Below the pieces are notes generated by a model. That model worked only from the letters and a program-made list of their open reading frames with translations, did no database searches and was not told the DNA's origin. From Qipengyuania sp. HL-TH1 (GTDB lineage: Bacteria; Pseudomonadota; Alphaproteobacteria; Sphingomonadales; Sphingomonadaceae), in assembly GCF_036365825.1 (NCBI RefSeq), contig NZ_CP142675.1:124001-188000 (forward strand): 64,000 nucleotides of DNA, in the 5' to 3' direction. Positions 8,793-17,014 of the stretch are shown in pieces (the first letter of the stretch is position 1; the number at the start of each line of letters is the position of its first letter). Both the position numbers and the translations under genes were made by a program.

Positions 8793-9486
8793 GCTCGCTT
8801 ACTCTCCTCGCCGCCGTGGCACCGACCCGGCTCGATCCGATCCGCCTGTTCCTCGACGCCGATATCGTCGTCCAGCTGGTCATGGTGGGCTTGCTGCTGG
8901 CCAGCATCTGGGTGTGGATGATCATCGTCAGTTTCAGCCTGCGGATGCGCAAGCTGCGCAGCCGGACGATCGCTTATGAAGGCGAGTTCTGGGAAGCCGA
9001 CAGCTTCGACCGGCTGACTTCCGAGCGCGGCCACAAGGACATTCCCGCCGCCCGCGTCGCGCAGGCGGCGGTGGCGGAATACCGCCGTTCGACCAAGAAT
9101 CCGGTCCGCGATCCCGAAGCCCTGCGCGGACGCATTGCGACTGCCATGGACAGCCAGATCGCACTGGAAGCCGATGACATTGCCGAACGGCTGAACTTTC
9201 TTGCCACTGTCGGGTCGGTTGCGCCCTTTGTGGGGCTGTTCGGTACCGTCTGGGGGATCATGAACAGCTTCTTCCAGATCGGTGCGCAGGAAAGCTCCTC
9301 GCTCGCCGTGGTCGCGCCCGGGATTTCCGAAGCGCTGTTCGCCACCGCGATCGGCCTTTTCGCGGCGATCCCCGCCGTGATCGCCTACAACCGCTTCAGC
9401 CACCGCGTCGATCGCTACGAGGCGCGCCTCCAGCGGTTTGCCGACAAGCTGAATGCGACTTTCAGCCGCCAGCTGGAAACGCGCTG

Positions 9487-9487
<1 letters not shown>
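8789..9487 (+). CDS. tolQ: Tol-Pal system proton channel subunit TolQ
   Basis: 232 residues of the ExbB/TolQ/MotA family. Three membrane segments are visible: about 28-48 (VVQLVMVGLLLASIWVWMII), one near LATVGSVAPFVGLFGTVWGI and one near ALFATAIGLFAAIPAVIAYN. With TolR it forms the proton-driven motor that energises TolA at the division site. The start overlaps the ybgC stop and the end overlaps the tolR start (TGATG), giving tight coupling. Confidence 0.96.
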
Positions 9488-9960
<473 letters not shown>

Positions 9961-9969
9961 CGGCGAGCC

Positions 9970-10818
9970 ATGGAGAGGACAGGCATCAGCGCAGAGGAAC
10001 GGACCGGACTGGCGGTCGCGGTTGTGCTGCACCTCGCGCTGTTTGCGATGCTGATCGTGCAGGGCCTGTTCCCCGCCCCCGTGATCGACCCGCCGCAGCG
10101 GATGACGGTGAGCCTCGCCGAGGACGTCGGGATGGAAGCCACCGCACCCGATCCGGTCACCGAAAGCCGCGCTTCGACCGCGCCGACGCTCGACATCAAT
10201 CCAGCGCCTGCGCCTGCACAAGAACTGCCGGTCCCGCCGCAGGTCACGCGCCCGACACCGCCGAAGGTGCAATCGCCCGTTCCCTCGCCCAATGTCCGTG
10301 CCGATACCAGTCTGCGGCGGCGCCCCGATCCGCCGCGCACGCAGAGCCCGGCGCAGCGTAGCGAAGCGCAGCCACAGCGCAGCCAGAGCCAGCCGCAAAG
10401 CAGCCAGCGTAGTGGCGGTTCGCGGCTAAGCGACAATTTCCTCGAAGGTTCGGGAAGCAGCACGACGACCGATGAAACGCGCGTTCCCGCATCGCAAATC
10501 GGTGCCAGTGCCAAAGCATCGCTGTTCCAGGCCGTCGCCCGTCAATTGCGTCCGCATTGGCGCCCGGTAGACGGCGCGGATCGCGAGAAGCTGGTGTCGA
10601 GGATCCGCTTCCGGCTCAATCCGGACGGGACACTGGCCGGGGCGCCAAGCCTGGTCGGCCAGCGCGGCGAAACCGAAGCCAATCGCGCGCAGGCGCCGCG
10701 CCATGCGGAAAATGCTATCAGGGCGGTTCAACTCGCCGCCCCTTTCGACCTCCCGCCCGAATATTACGAGGCGTGGAAGACCGTAACCGTTGATTTCGAC
10801 TGGAACCTGTCCCGATGA
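9970..10818 (+). CDS. tolA: TolA-like energy transducer
   Basis: 282 residues. One N-terminal membrane helix (GLAVAVVLHLALFAMLIVQGLF) leads into a long Pro/Gln/Arg-rich linker (about 40-155) and a C-terminal TonB/TolA-type domain (about 175-282, LFQAVARQLRPHWRPVDG). It links the TolQR motor to TolB-Pal across the periplasm. The linker is proline-rich and shorter than the long alpha-helical TolA domain of enterobacteria, as is usual in alphaproteobacteria. Overlaps tolB as ATGA. Confidence 0.9.
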   Translation: MERTGISAEERTGLAVAVVLHLALFAMLIVQGLFPAPVIDPPQRMTVSLAEDVGMEATAPDPVTESRASTAPTLDINPAPAPAQELPVPPQVTRPTPPKVQSPVPSPNVRADTSLRRRPDPPRTQSPAQRSEAQPQRSQSQPQSSQRSGGSRLSDNFLEGSGSSTTTDETRVPASQIGASAKASLFQAVARQLRPHWRPVDGADREKLVSRIRFRLNPDGTLAGAPSLVGQRGETEANRAQAPRHAENAIRAVQLAAPFDLPPEYYEAWKTVTVDFDWNLSR

Positions 10819-12203
10819 AGCAATCAGCCCTGTTCGTCCTATCGCTCCTGATCGCAGCGCCGCTCGCAGCGCAGAACCAGGACCTCGGCCAGCCGGTTCT
10901 CGAAGGCGGCGAGGTCGAGACCATCGAAGAGGGCGAAGGCCTTTCGGGAACGGTCAGCTTCGATGGCAATCTCGACGATCTCGGGATCGCGATCCCCGGC
11001 TTCGCCACCGATCGCGACGTCGCGACACCGGCGAGTTCATCGGGCACTGCGGCACTGGGCAAGGAGTTGGCGCGCGTCATCACCGCCGATTTGCGCAATA
11101 ACGGCCTGTTCAAGCCGACCGGCCCCGACGCGTTGCCGCAGCCGAGCTTTGGCGAAATTACTGCCCCCAACTGGTCGACATGGTCCAACCGCGGCGCCGA
11201 AATGCTGGTCCATGGCTATGTCCGCGGGCGCAGCGACGATCGGCTGACGGTCGGCTGCTATCTCTACGACATGGCGCTGCAGCAGGAACTGGTCCGCGAA
11301 GGCTGGGTGGTCCCGCCGGCCGACTGGCGCCGCGCCGCGCATAAATGCGCCGACCTGATCTATGCGCGCCTGACCGGCGAAAGCCCGTTCTTCGACAGCC
11401 GCATCGCTTATATCGCCGAAACCGGCCCCAAGGATAACCGCACCAAGCGGCTCGCGATCATGGATAGCGACGGGGCGAACCACCGCTTCATCACCACCGG
11501 CCGCTCGACCGCGCTGACACCGCGCTATTCGCCCGACTACAAGCAGCTGGTCTATCTCAGCTATGTCGACGGCAATCCGCGGATTTATGTCTATGACATC
11601 GGTACCGGTCGCCAGACGCTGGTGACGCAAAGCAGCAATCCCACCTTTGCGCCGCGTTGGAGCCCCGACGGACGCTGGATCCTCTATTCGATGGCGGTCG
11701 GCGGCAATACCGACATCTACCGCGTTGCCGCGCGGGGCGGGGAAAGCCAGCGGCTGACCGATACGCCGGGGATCGACATCGGCGGGTCCTATTCGCCCGA
11801 CGGCAGCCAGATCGTGTTCGAAAGCGACCGGTCGGGCAGCCAGCAAATCTACATCATGAATGCCGATGGCACCGGACAGCGCCGCCTGTCCTTCTTCGGC
11901 GGACGCGCGGCAACGCCCGAATGGAGCCCGCGCGGCGACCAGATTGCCTTCACGCACATCGCGGGCAATTTCAATGTCTCGGTGATGAGCCCCAATGGCC
12001 GCAACCTGCGCTCGCTGACCAATGGCTGGCAGGACGAGGCCCCGACGTGGGCCCCCAATGGCCGCATCATCCAGTTCTTCCGCACCGAGCGAAACAGCGG
12101 TAAGACATCGCTGTGGCAGGTCGATCTGACCGGCGACAATCTGCGCCGCCTGCCTACCCCGGTCGATGCGTCGGACCCGGCCTGGGGACCGATCCTGCCG
12201 TAA
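10815..12203 (+). CDS. tolB: Tol-Pal system periplasmic protein TolB
   Basis: 462 residues with a Sec signal peptide (MKQSALFVLSLLIAAPLAAQ). The N-terminal TolB domain (about 55-190) precedes a six-bladed beta-propeller built from PD40/WD40-like repeats such as RYSPDYKQLVYLSYVDG, APRWSPDGRWILY, SYSPDGSQIVFESDRSG and TPEWSPRGDQIAF. It binds Pal and peptidoglycan-associated partners in the periplasm and is needed for outer-membrane invagination. Start fixed by ATGA overlap with tolA. Confidence 0.96.
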   Translation: MKQSALFVLSLLIAAPLAAQNQDLGQPVLEGGEVETIEEGEGLSGTVSFDGNLDDLGIAIPGFATDRDVATPASSSGTAALGKELARVITADLRNNGLFKPTGPDALPQPSFGEITAPNWSTWSNRGAEMLVHGYVRGRSDDRLTVGCYLYDMALQQELVREGWVVPPADWRRAAHKCADLIYARLTGESPFFDSRIAYIAETGPKDNRTKRLAIMDSDGANHRFITTGRSTALTPRYSPDYKQLVYLSYVDGNPRIYVYDIGTGRQTLVTQSSNPTFAPRWSPDGRWILYSMAVGGNTDIYRVAARGGESQRLTDTPGIDIGGSYSPDGSQIVFESDRSGSQQIYIMNADGTGQRRLSFFGGRAATPEWSPRGDQIAFTHIAGNFNVSVMSPNGRNLRSLTNGWQDEAPTWAPNGRIIQFFRTERNSGKTSLWQVDLTGDNLRRLPTPVDASDPAWGPILP

Positions 12204-12279
12204 CTGCATTGAACTACAACAGGGACCGAATTCGGGGGGCAAAACCGATTTCACCACGCTGTTTAAAAGGGGACAGCCT

Positions 12280-12786
12280 ATGAATACCCGTGTTGCTACC
12301 GGCCTGATGCTTGCATCGACCATCGCGCTTGCAGCCTGCCAGAAGAAGGCGCCTGAGGAACTGCCGCCGCCGCCGACCGAAACGCCTGCACCGGCCCCCG
12401 CGCCGAGCGGTCCGTCGGTCGGTTCGCAGCAGCATTTCGTCAATGCCGTCGGACAGGAAAATACGGTCGTCTATTTCGATACCGACCGCTTCAATATCGA
12501 CGCCGAAGACCAGACCAAGCTGCAGCGCCAGGCGCAGTATTTCAGCCAGTATGCGCAGGTGACCTTCACCATCGAAGGTCACTGCGACGAGCGCGGCACG
12601 CGCGACTACAACCTCGCGCTGGGTGAACGCCGGGCCAATGCGGCGAAGAACTACCTCGTCTCGATCGGCATCCCGGCAAACCGTATCCGTACGGTGAGCT
12701 ATGGCAAGGAACGCCCGGTTGCGCTGGGTTCGAACGAATCGGCGTGGGCGCAAAACCGCCGCGCGGCGACGATCACCATCAGCTGA
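12280..12786 (+). CDS. pal: Peptidoglycan-associated lipoprotein Pal
   Basis: 168 residues. A lipoprotein signal with lipobox LAAC (TIALAACQKK) is followed by a Pro-rich linker and an OmpA-like peptidoglycan-binding domain (about 60-168) with TVYFDTDRFNI-type strand, IEGHCDERGTRDYNLALGERRA and VSYGKERP motifs. It tethers the outer membrane to peptidoglycan and completes the Tol-Pal complex. The frame is open from 12166, but the ATG at 12280 begins the signal peptide. A strong terminator follows directly. Confidence 0.97.
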   Translation: MNTRVATGLMLASTIALAACQKKAPEELPPPPTETPAPAPAPSGPSVGSQQHFVNAVGQENTVVYFDTDRFNIDAEDQTKLQRQAQYFSQYAQVTFTIEGHCDERGTRDYNLALGERRANAAKNYLVSIGIPANRIRTVSYGKERPVALGSNESAWAQNRRAATITIS

Positions 12787-12794
12787 TCAAATGG

Positions 12795-12823
12795 AAAGGG
12801 CTCCCGGATCCCGGGAGCCCTTT
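12795..12823 (+). terminator. Intrinsic terminator of tol-pal
   Basis: A perfect 13-bp stem, AAAGGGCTCCCGG (12795-12807) with its complement at 12811-12823, and a 3-nt loop, 8 bp after the pal stop. The U tract is short (TTTC). The stem is symmetric, so it may also serve the small minus-strand gene that ends at 12849. Confidence 0.9.
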
Positions 12824-12848
12824 CAAGCCTGCAATGTGCGGGCGATGC

Positions 12849-13010
12849 CTATTGCGTGGCGGTAAGGCTCACCAGCGGCGCCTGGGCGGCCATCTGGTCG
12901 GCAGTGTCCGCATGGAGCCCGCCCCGTCCTGCGATCAGCACGAAGACCGCCATCGCGAGGATCGCGGCGGTTGCGGACAGGCACAGCTGTTTGCTCATGG
13001 TCGGTTTCAT
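12849..13010 (-). CDS. Small secreted or membrane protein, 53 aa
   Basis: Starts MKPTMSKQLCLSATAAILAMAVFVLIAG, a basic N-terminus with one hydrophobic helix, followed by a polar tail ending PLVSLTATQ. AGGAAG lies 8 nt before the ATG at 13010, which favours a real gene over a chance frame and over the ATG at 13052. Convergent with pal across the shared terminator. Function not recognised; it could be a single-pass membrane peptide or a small exported protein. Confidence 0.5.
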   Translation of the reverse strand: MKPTMSKQLCLSATAAILAMAVFVLIAGRGGLHADTADQMAAQAPLVSLTATQ

Positions 13011-13152
13011 CGGTCGGCTTCCTAGGGCGAAAATATTAAGCATTGCTTGCACTGCAACATTTCAATTTGAAACTGGTTCCTGAGCGCTTGCACCTTTCGC
13101 CTATCCTCCTAGATTGACGCCATGCTTACCCGAAAAATGATTGTCCCGGCGC

Positions 13153-13686
13153 ATGGCTAAGCCGCGCCGCTCCAACGACTGGGGCTTCCCGCGCTGGCGG
13201 GGCTATGGCTCGTCGCGTGAGGCGACGACCGTGCGCCTGTGCGATCGGCACGGCTGCGAAGAGCCGGGGGCATGCCCCGCGCCCAAGGCCCCGAACAGTC
13301 CCGAACGCTGGATGTTCTGTCAGAAGCACGCGGCCGAATACAATCAGAAGTGGGACTATTTCGAAGGCCTCGACAAGGCCGAGAAGGAAGCCCGCACCAC
13401 TGCCGAACGCAGCGAGAATGCGGGCTATGCCGAAGCCCAGCATTATGGCTGGAGCGGGAGCGGCGACGGATCGCGCAGCGCCGACGAAATGCGCGCGCTC
13501 GACGTGCTCGAACTTGAATCGGACGCCGAATTCGTCGCGATCAAGAAGGCCTGGCGCGACAAGGCGAAGACCGTCCATCCCGACGTCAAACCGGGCGACA
13601 AGGAAGCCGCGGCCGAATTCCAGAAGCTGCAGCTGGCCTATGAAGTGCTCAAGGCGGCCGAAGAACGCCGCGAGTGGAAGGGCTAG
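13153..13686 (+). CDS. J-domain (DnaJ-like) protein
   Basis: 177 residues. A C-terminal J domain (about 112-177) has the invariant HPD (KTVHPDVKPGDKE) and an AAAEFQKLQLAYEVL helix; it would stimulate the ATPase of a DnaK-type chaperone. The N-terminal part holds paired cysteines and histidines (LCDRHGCEEPGACPAP and MFCQKHAAEYNQKWDYFEG), a possible metal-binding segment seen in alphaproteobacterial J-domain proteins of this layout. No G/F-rich linker or zinc finger of canonical DnaJ. I chose the ATG at 13153 over a TTG 12 bases upstream. Confidence 0.88.
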   Translation: MAKPRRSNDWGFPRWRGYGSSREATTVRLCDRHGCEEPGACPAPKAPNSPERWMFCQKHAAEYNQKWDYFEGLDKAEKEARTTAERSENAGYAEAQHYGWSGSGDGSRSADEMRALDVLELESDAEFVAIKKAWRDKAKTVHPDVKPGDKEAAAEFQKLQLAYEVLKAAEERREWKG

Positions 13687-13698
13687 CCGCCAAGGCGG

Positions 13699-14490
13699 CT
13701 ATTTCGATTTGGTATCGATCGCCGGAATTGGATTGTCGTTCCACCACGGGGCATCAGTAAACGGTCGGACATCCACTTCGTGGGTCCAGCAATTGCGCGG
13801 CTGGTGCGCGAGGTGCCAATAGGTTTCGGCAAGCGCGCCCGGATCGATCACCCCGTCTTCGCCTTTCGCCGCCTTGTAGGCCTCGAACCTCTCGCCGAGC
13901 AGCTTGCCCAGCGTATCGGGCGCATCGACCGATCCATCGACCACCACATGCGCGATATGCACACCCTGCGGGGCGAATTCGGCATTGAGCGTCTGGCACA
14001 GCATCCGGCGTCCGCCCATCGCTGCGGCGTGGCTGTGCTGTCCGGCATTGCCGCGTACGGCGGCGGTGGCCGAAGTGACGAGGATGGTGCCGCTCCCGCG
14101 CGCGACCATCAGCGGGGTCACCGCATGTGCCAGCCGGAACAGGCCGAAGCAGCCCAGCCGCCAGCCCAGTTCGAAGGTCCGATGCGGGGTGTCGCCGAGC
14201 GTGCGGTTCCCGATCTGCGCGCCGAGGTTGTAGAGCACGGTGTGGATCGGCCCGATGTCGCGCTCGACGCGGTCGACCAGTTCCTCGATCGATCCATCCG
14301 CCGCCGCGTCGAGCAGCGTGCCCGTGGCCTTGCCGCCGTCTTCCTCGATCGCGTGGACCAGCCTGGCCAGCCCCGCGTCGTCGGAACGCCGCGCCAGCAC
14401 CGCGTGGTAGCCCCCGCGGGAGAAGCGCGCGGCCGCATGGCCGCCGATCCCCGCGCCCGCGCCGATTACCAGGAATACCCTCTCCGTCAT
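13699..14490 (-). CDS. SDR-family protein with degenerate active site
   Basis: 263 residues with a Rossmann fold and cofactor motif GAGAGIGG at positions 10-17. The substrate region reads TSATAAVRGNAGQHSHAAAMGGRRML: the catalytic Ser region is present, but where the family has YxxxK this protein has His and Met, so both key residues are absent. The expected dehydrogenase chemistry is therefore doubtful; it may act by another mechanism or as a binding protein. Third gene of a minus-strand operon, 10 bp after the ATP-grasp gene. Confidence 0.82.
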   Translation of the reverse strand: MTERVFLVIGAGAGIGGHAAARFSRGGYHAVLARRSDDAGLARLVHAIEEDGGKATGTLLDAAADGSIEELVDRVERDIGPIHTVLYNLGAQIGNRTLGDTPHRTFELGWRLGCFGLFRLAHAVTPLMVARGSGTILVTSATAAVRGNAGQHSHAAAMGGRRMLCQTLNAEFAPQGVHIAHVVVDGSVDAPDTLGKLLGERFEAYKAAKGEDGVIDPGALAETYWHLAHQPRNCWTHEVDVRPFTDAPWWNDNPIPAIDTKSK

Positions 14491-14500
14491 GCTCGCCTCC

Positions 14501-15385
14501 CTACAGCCGGGCGACGATAGCCGCTGCCAGCCTGCGGCCCAAGTCCGGTCCCTGCTCGGGGTAGAGATAAGGCTCGATCAGTTCCGCTTCCATCACCGCC
14601 AGTTCGCCTGCTGGCAGCCGCACCATGTCGATGCGCGCGTAGAGCAGTTCGTCGAACGGCAGCGCGGCCAAGATGGCCTCGGCCTTCGCGAGGTCCTGCG
14701 GCTCGGGTGCATAATCGCGCTCGTAACCGCCATAGAGCGACTGGATGCGATAGTCGTCCGCGCCCGCGCGCTTGAGCACACCGTGGCTGAAAGCGCCGTC
14801 GATGAAAACGAAGGTGTACTCGCCTTCCGCGACCACGCTCGGCAGGAAGGGCTGGATCATGCAGGGGCGGCCCATCGTCCAGCCGGGGCCGGGCAGCGTA
14901 TCGCTGGCAAAGCTGTGCTGACCCAGCCCGCCCGCGCCGACCTGGCGTTTGACCACGACCCGATCGGTACCGAAATCCTCCATCGCCGTGCGCACGTCGG
15001 TCGGGCCCGCATTGTCGAGCCAGAGCGTCGGCACGGTTGGTGCCCCGCGCCCGGCCAGTTCGCGCAGATAGCGCTTGTCCGCATTCCAGCGGACCACCTC
15101 GGGCGGATTGGAGACTGCGATGCCTTTCGCGACAAGCGCCTGGAGCCGGGCGAGGAACGGCTCGGGATAGTCCTGATAATCCCACGCGGTGCCTAGCAGG
15201 ATCATCGCAAGGCCGTCGAATGCATCGAGCGGCGCGCGCCAGTCGATCACGACCAGCTCCAGTCCCGCCGCCTCGAATGCGGGCCGCAGCGCGGCGACCT
15301 CGAGATCGTGCTCGAACGCGTCCCCCCGGCGAGGTTCATCGCCGGGGAGCGTTTCGGGACAGGCGAGGAAGCCGATCCGGGTCAG
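14501..15385 (-). CDS. ATP-grasp ligase-like protein, probable CTG start
   Basis: 294 residues in the ATP-grasp fold (RimK/glutathione synthetase-like, also like DcsG-type proteins). Supporting segments are NADKRYLRELAGRGAPTVPT, VVVKRQVGAGGLGQHSF (ATP-binding loop) and ARIDMVRL...EAELIEPYLY (metal-binding end). It probably joins a carboxylate to an amine via an acyl phosphate; substrates are unknown. Family proteins begin close to TRIGFLACPETLPG. No ATG, GTG or TTG lies there, but CTG at 15385 follows GGAGG by 4 nt and overlaps the upstream gene's stop (CTGA). Confidence 0.8.
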   Translation of the reverse strand: MTRIGFLACPETLPGDEPRRGDAFEHDLEVAALRPAFEAAGLELVVIDWRAPLDAFDGLAMILLGTAWDYQDYPEPFLARLQALVAKGIAVSNPPEVVRWNADKRYLRELAGRGAPTVPTLWLDNAGPTDVRTAMEDFGTDRVVVKRQVGAGGLGQHSFASDTLPGPGWTMGRPCMIQPFLPSVVAEGEYTFVFIDGAFSHGVLKRAGADDYRIQSLYGGYERDYAPEPQDLAKAEAILAALPFDELLYARIDMVRLPAGELAVMEAELIEPYLYPEQGPDLGRRLAAAIVARL

Positions 15386-16689
15386 ACCGCCTCCAGTGCC
15401 TGCGTGAAGTCGGCGATCAGATCGTCGGCGTCTTCGATGCCGATGCTGATGCGCACGAGGTTGTCCGAGATGCCCAGCTCGGCGCGCCGGCCTTCGGCAA
15501 CCGAGAGATGCGTCATCGAAGCAGGGTGGCTGGCGAGCGTCTCGGTCCCGCCGAGGCTGACCGCCAGCTTGGCGATCTTGAGGCTGTCGAGGAAGCGGAA
15601 GCATTCGGCCTCGCCGCCCTTGAGCAGTAGCGAGAAGGTGCTGCCTGCGCCCTTGCAGTGACGATCATAAATGTCCTGCTGGCGCGCATCCTTGATCATG
15701 CCGAGATAGCCGAGCCCTTCGACCTTGGGGTGCCGGGCGAGGAAATCGCAGACCTTGGCGGCGTTCTCGCCCGCGCGGTTCATCCGCAGTTCGACCGTCT
15801 CGAGGCTGCGCATCAGCATCCACGCGGTGTTCGGATCGCAGATGCCGCCCATGGTGTTGCGCAGCATACGCACCGGATCCATCCATTTCTTCGCCCCTGC
15901 GATGCTGCCCGCGACGAGGTCCGAATGGCCGCCGACATATTTGGTCAACGAATAGACGACGATGTCGGCGCCCTGGTCGAGCGGGCGCTGCCACAGCGGG
16001 CCGAGGAAGGTGTTGTCGATCGCGATAGGGCAGTCGAGCTGCGCCGCATCGACCGACGCGCGGACCGCTTCGATGTCGACCAGCGCATTGGTCGGGTTAC
16101 CCGGGCTTTCGAGATAGACCATGCAGACCTTGCCGCCCTGCTCGTCGGCCTGCGCCTGCGCCTTCTCGATCACGGCGTCGATCTCTTCGCGCGTGGCACC
16201 GGCGGGGAAGTCGACATAGGTGACGCCGAACTTGGCGAGCACCTTGGCGACGAAGCCCTCGGAGGCGGCGTAGAGCGGGCCCGAATGGACGATCACGTCG
16301 TTCTGGCTGGCATAGGCGAGCATCAGCACGCAGATCGCGGTCATCCCGCTGGAGAAGCTGAGCGCGTCTTCGGCGCCGTCCCACACCGACAGCCGATCTT
16401 CGAGGATTTCCTGGTTGGGGGCGTTGAAGCGCGAATAGACGAGGCCGTCCGCGCCGCCCGGGCGCTTGCCCGTAATGCCTTCGAAATGGCGCTTGCCGTC
16501 GGCGGCACTGGGGAAGGCAAAGGTCGAGGTGAGGAAGATCGGCGGCTTGAGGCTGCCTTCGGACAAGACGGGGTCATAGCCATAACCCATCATCAGCGTG
16601 CTGGGCTTGAGTTCGCGCCCGTCGATCTTGGTGACTTCGGGCTTGGGCGCCATACGCGGCGAGGTCGGGTCGATATCGTGGTCGCTCAT
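15382..16689 (-). CDS. Cystathionine gamma-synthase-family PLP enzyme
   Basis: 435-residue member of the Cys/Met metabolism PLP family. The PLP lysine is in YSLTKYVGGHSD; cofactor contacts are SFSSGMTAI and AIDNTFLGPLW. The family includes cystathionine gamma-synthase, O-acetylhomoserine sulfhydrylase and methionine gamma-lyase, and I cannot assign which. It has an N-terminal extension of about 40 residues. It heads an operon with an ATP-grasp ligase and an SDR protein, which is not a usual methionine operon. AGGAAGGAGG precedes the ATG and sits in a structured leader. Confidence 0.88.
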   Translation of the reverse strand: MSDHDIDPTSPRMAPKPEVTKIDGRELKPSTLMMGYGYDPVLSEGSLKPPIFLTSTFAFPSAADGKRHFEGITGKRPGGADGLVYSRFNAPNQEILEDRLSVWDGAEDALSFSSGMTAICVLMLAYASQNDVIVHSGPLYAASEGFVAKVLAKFGVTYVDFPAGATREEIDAVIEKAQAQADEQGGKVCMVYLESPGNPTNALVDIEAVRASVDAAQLDCPIAIDNTFLGPLWQRPLDQGADIVVYSLTKYVGGHSDLVAGSIAGAKKWMDPVRMLRNTMGGICDPNTAWMLMRSLETVELRMNRAGENAAKVCDFLARHPKVEGLGYLGMIKDARQQDIYDRHCKGAGSTFSLLLKGGEAECFRFLDSLKIAKLAVSLGGTETLASHPASMTHLSVAEGRRAELGISDNLVRISIGIEDADDLIADFTQALEAV

Positions 16690-16696
16690 CGGCGAA

Positions 16697-16793
16697 CCTC
16701 CTTCCTGATCAACGCTCCCAGGAAGGCGGGAGCCAAGTCGGATGGGCCGGGGCGCCCGTTCCTAACCTCCGCAGGAACGCTTCTCCACCGGCC
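16697..16793 (-). promoter_or_regulatory. Structured mRNA leader with a predicted pseudoknot over the Shine-Dalgarno
   Basis: Read on the minus strand. GGCCGG (16793-16788) can pair with CCGGCC (16750-16745), enclosing a 7-bp hairpin CGTTCCT/AGGAACG (16779-16773 with 16763-16757). Downstream, GCTCCC (16733-16728) pairs with GGGAGC (16719-16714). Its loop bases CCTTCCT (16726-16720) pair with AGGAAGG (16706-16700), part of the Shine-Dalgarno, giving an H-type pseudoknot geometry. This could be a metabolite- or translation-controlled switch. It does not match SAM-II or other SAM riboswitch consensus sequences I remember. The rest of the gap up to 17014 shows nothing I can name. Confidence 0.4.
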
Positions 16794-17014
16794 GCCACTA
16801 TTGGGCATTCCATATGGTGGACCGAAGTTGGTTTCAACTGCGACGATCCCCACAGGATGGAACGCATGGAACACGGTCCCGATGCAAAAACGCGCGGTCC
16901 GCCAATAAGTCATGGCAATAGGGGCGGAAATGCGATGCACCGGGCATGCGGCGGGCTCTAGCGCGCAGGGGCCAAGGCAGGAAATCTCGCAGGCCCGCGC
17001 CGCGCGTCATCGCG

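Noticed and set aside
16697..16793. Leader of the sulfur-enzyme gene as a SAM-II riboswitch
   Set aside because: The pseudoknot principle is similar, but the conserved SAM-II bases I remember are absent, so no class name was given.
16686..16940. 84-residue minus-strand frame overlapping the leader of the cystathionine gamma-synthase-family gene
   Set aside because: No recognisable family, no good ribosome site, and it overlaps the structured leader and the start of the real gene; treated as untranslated leader.
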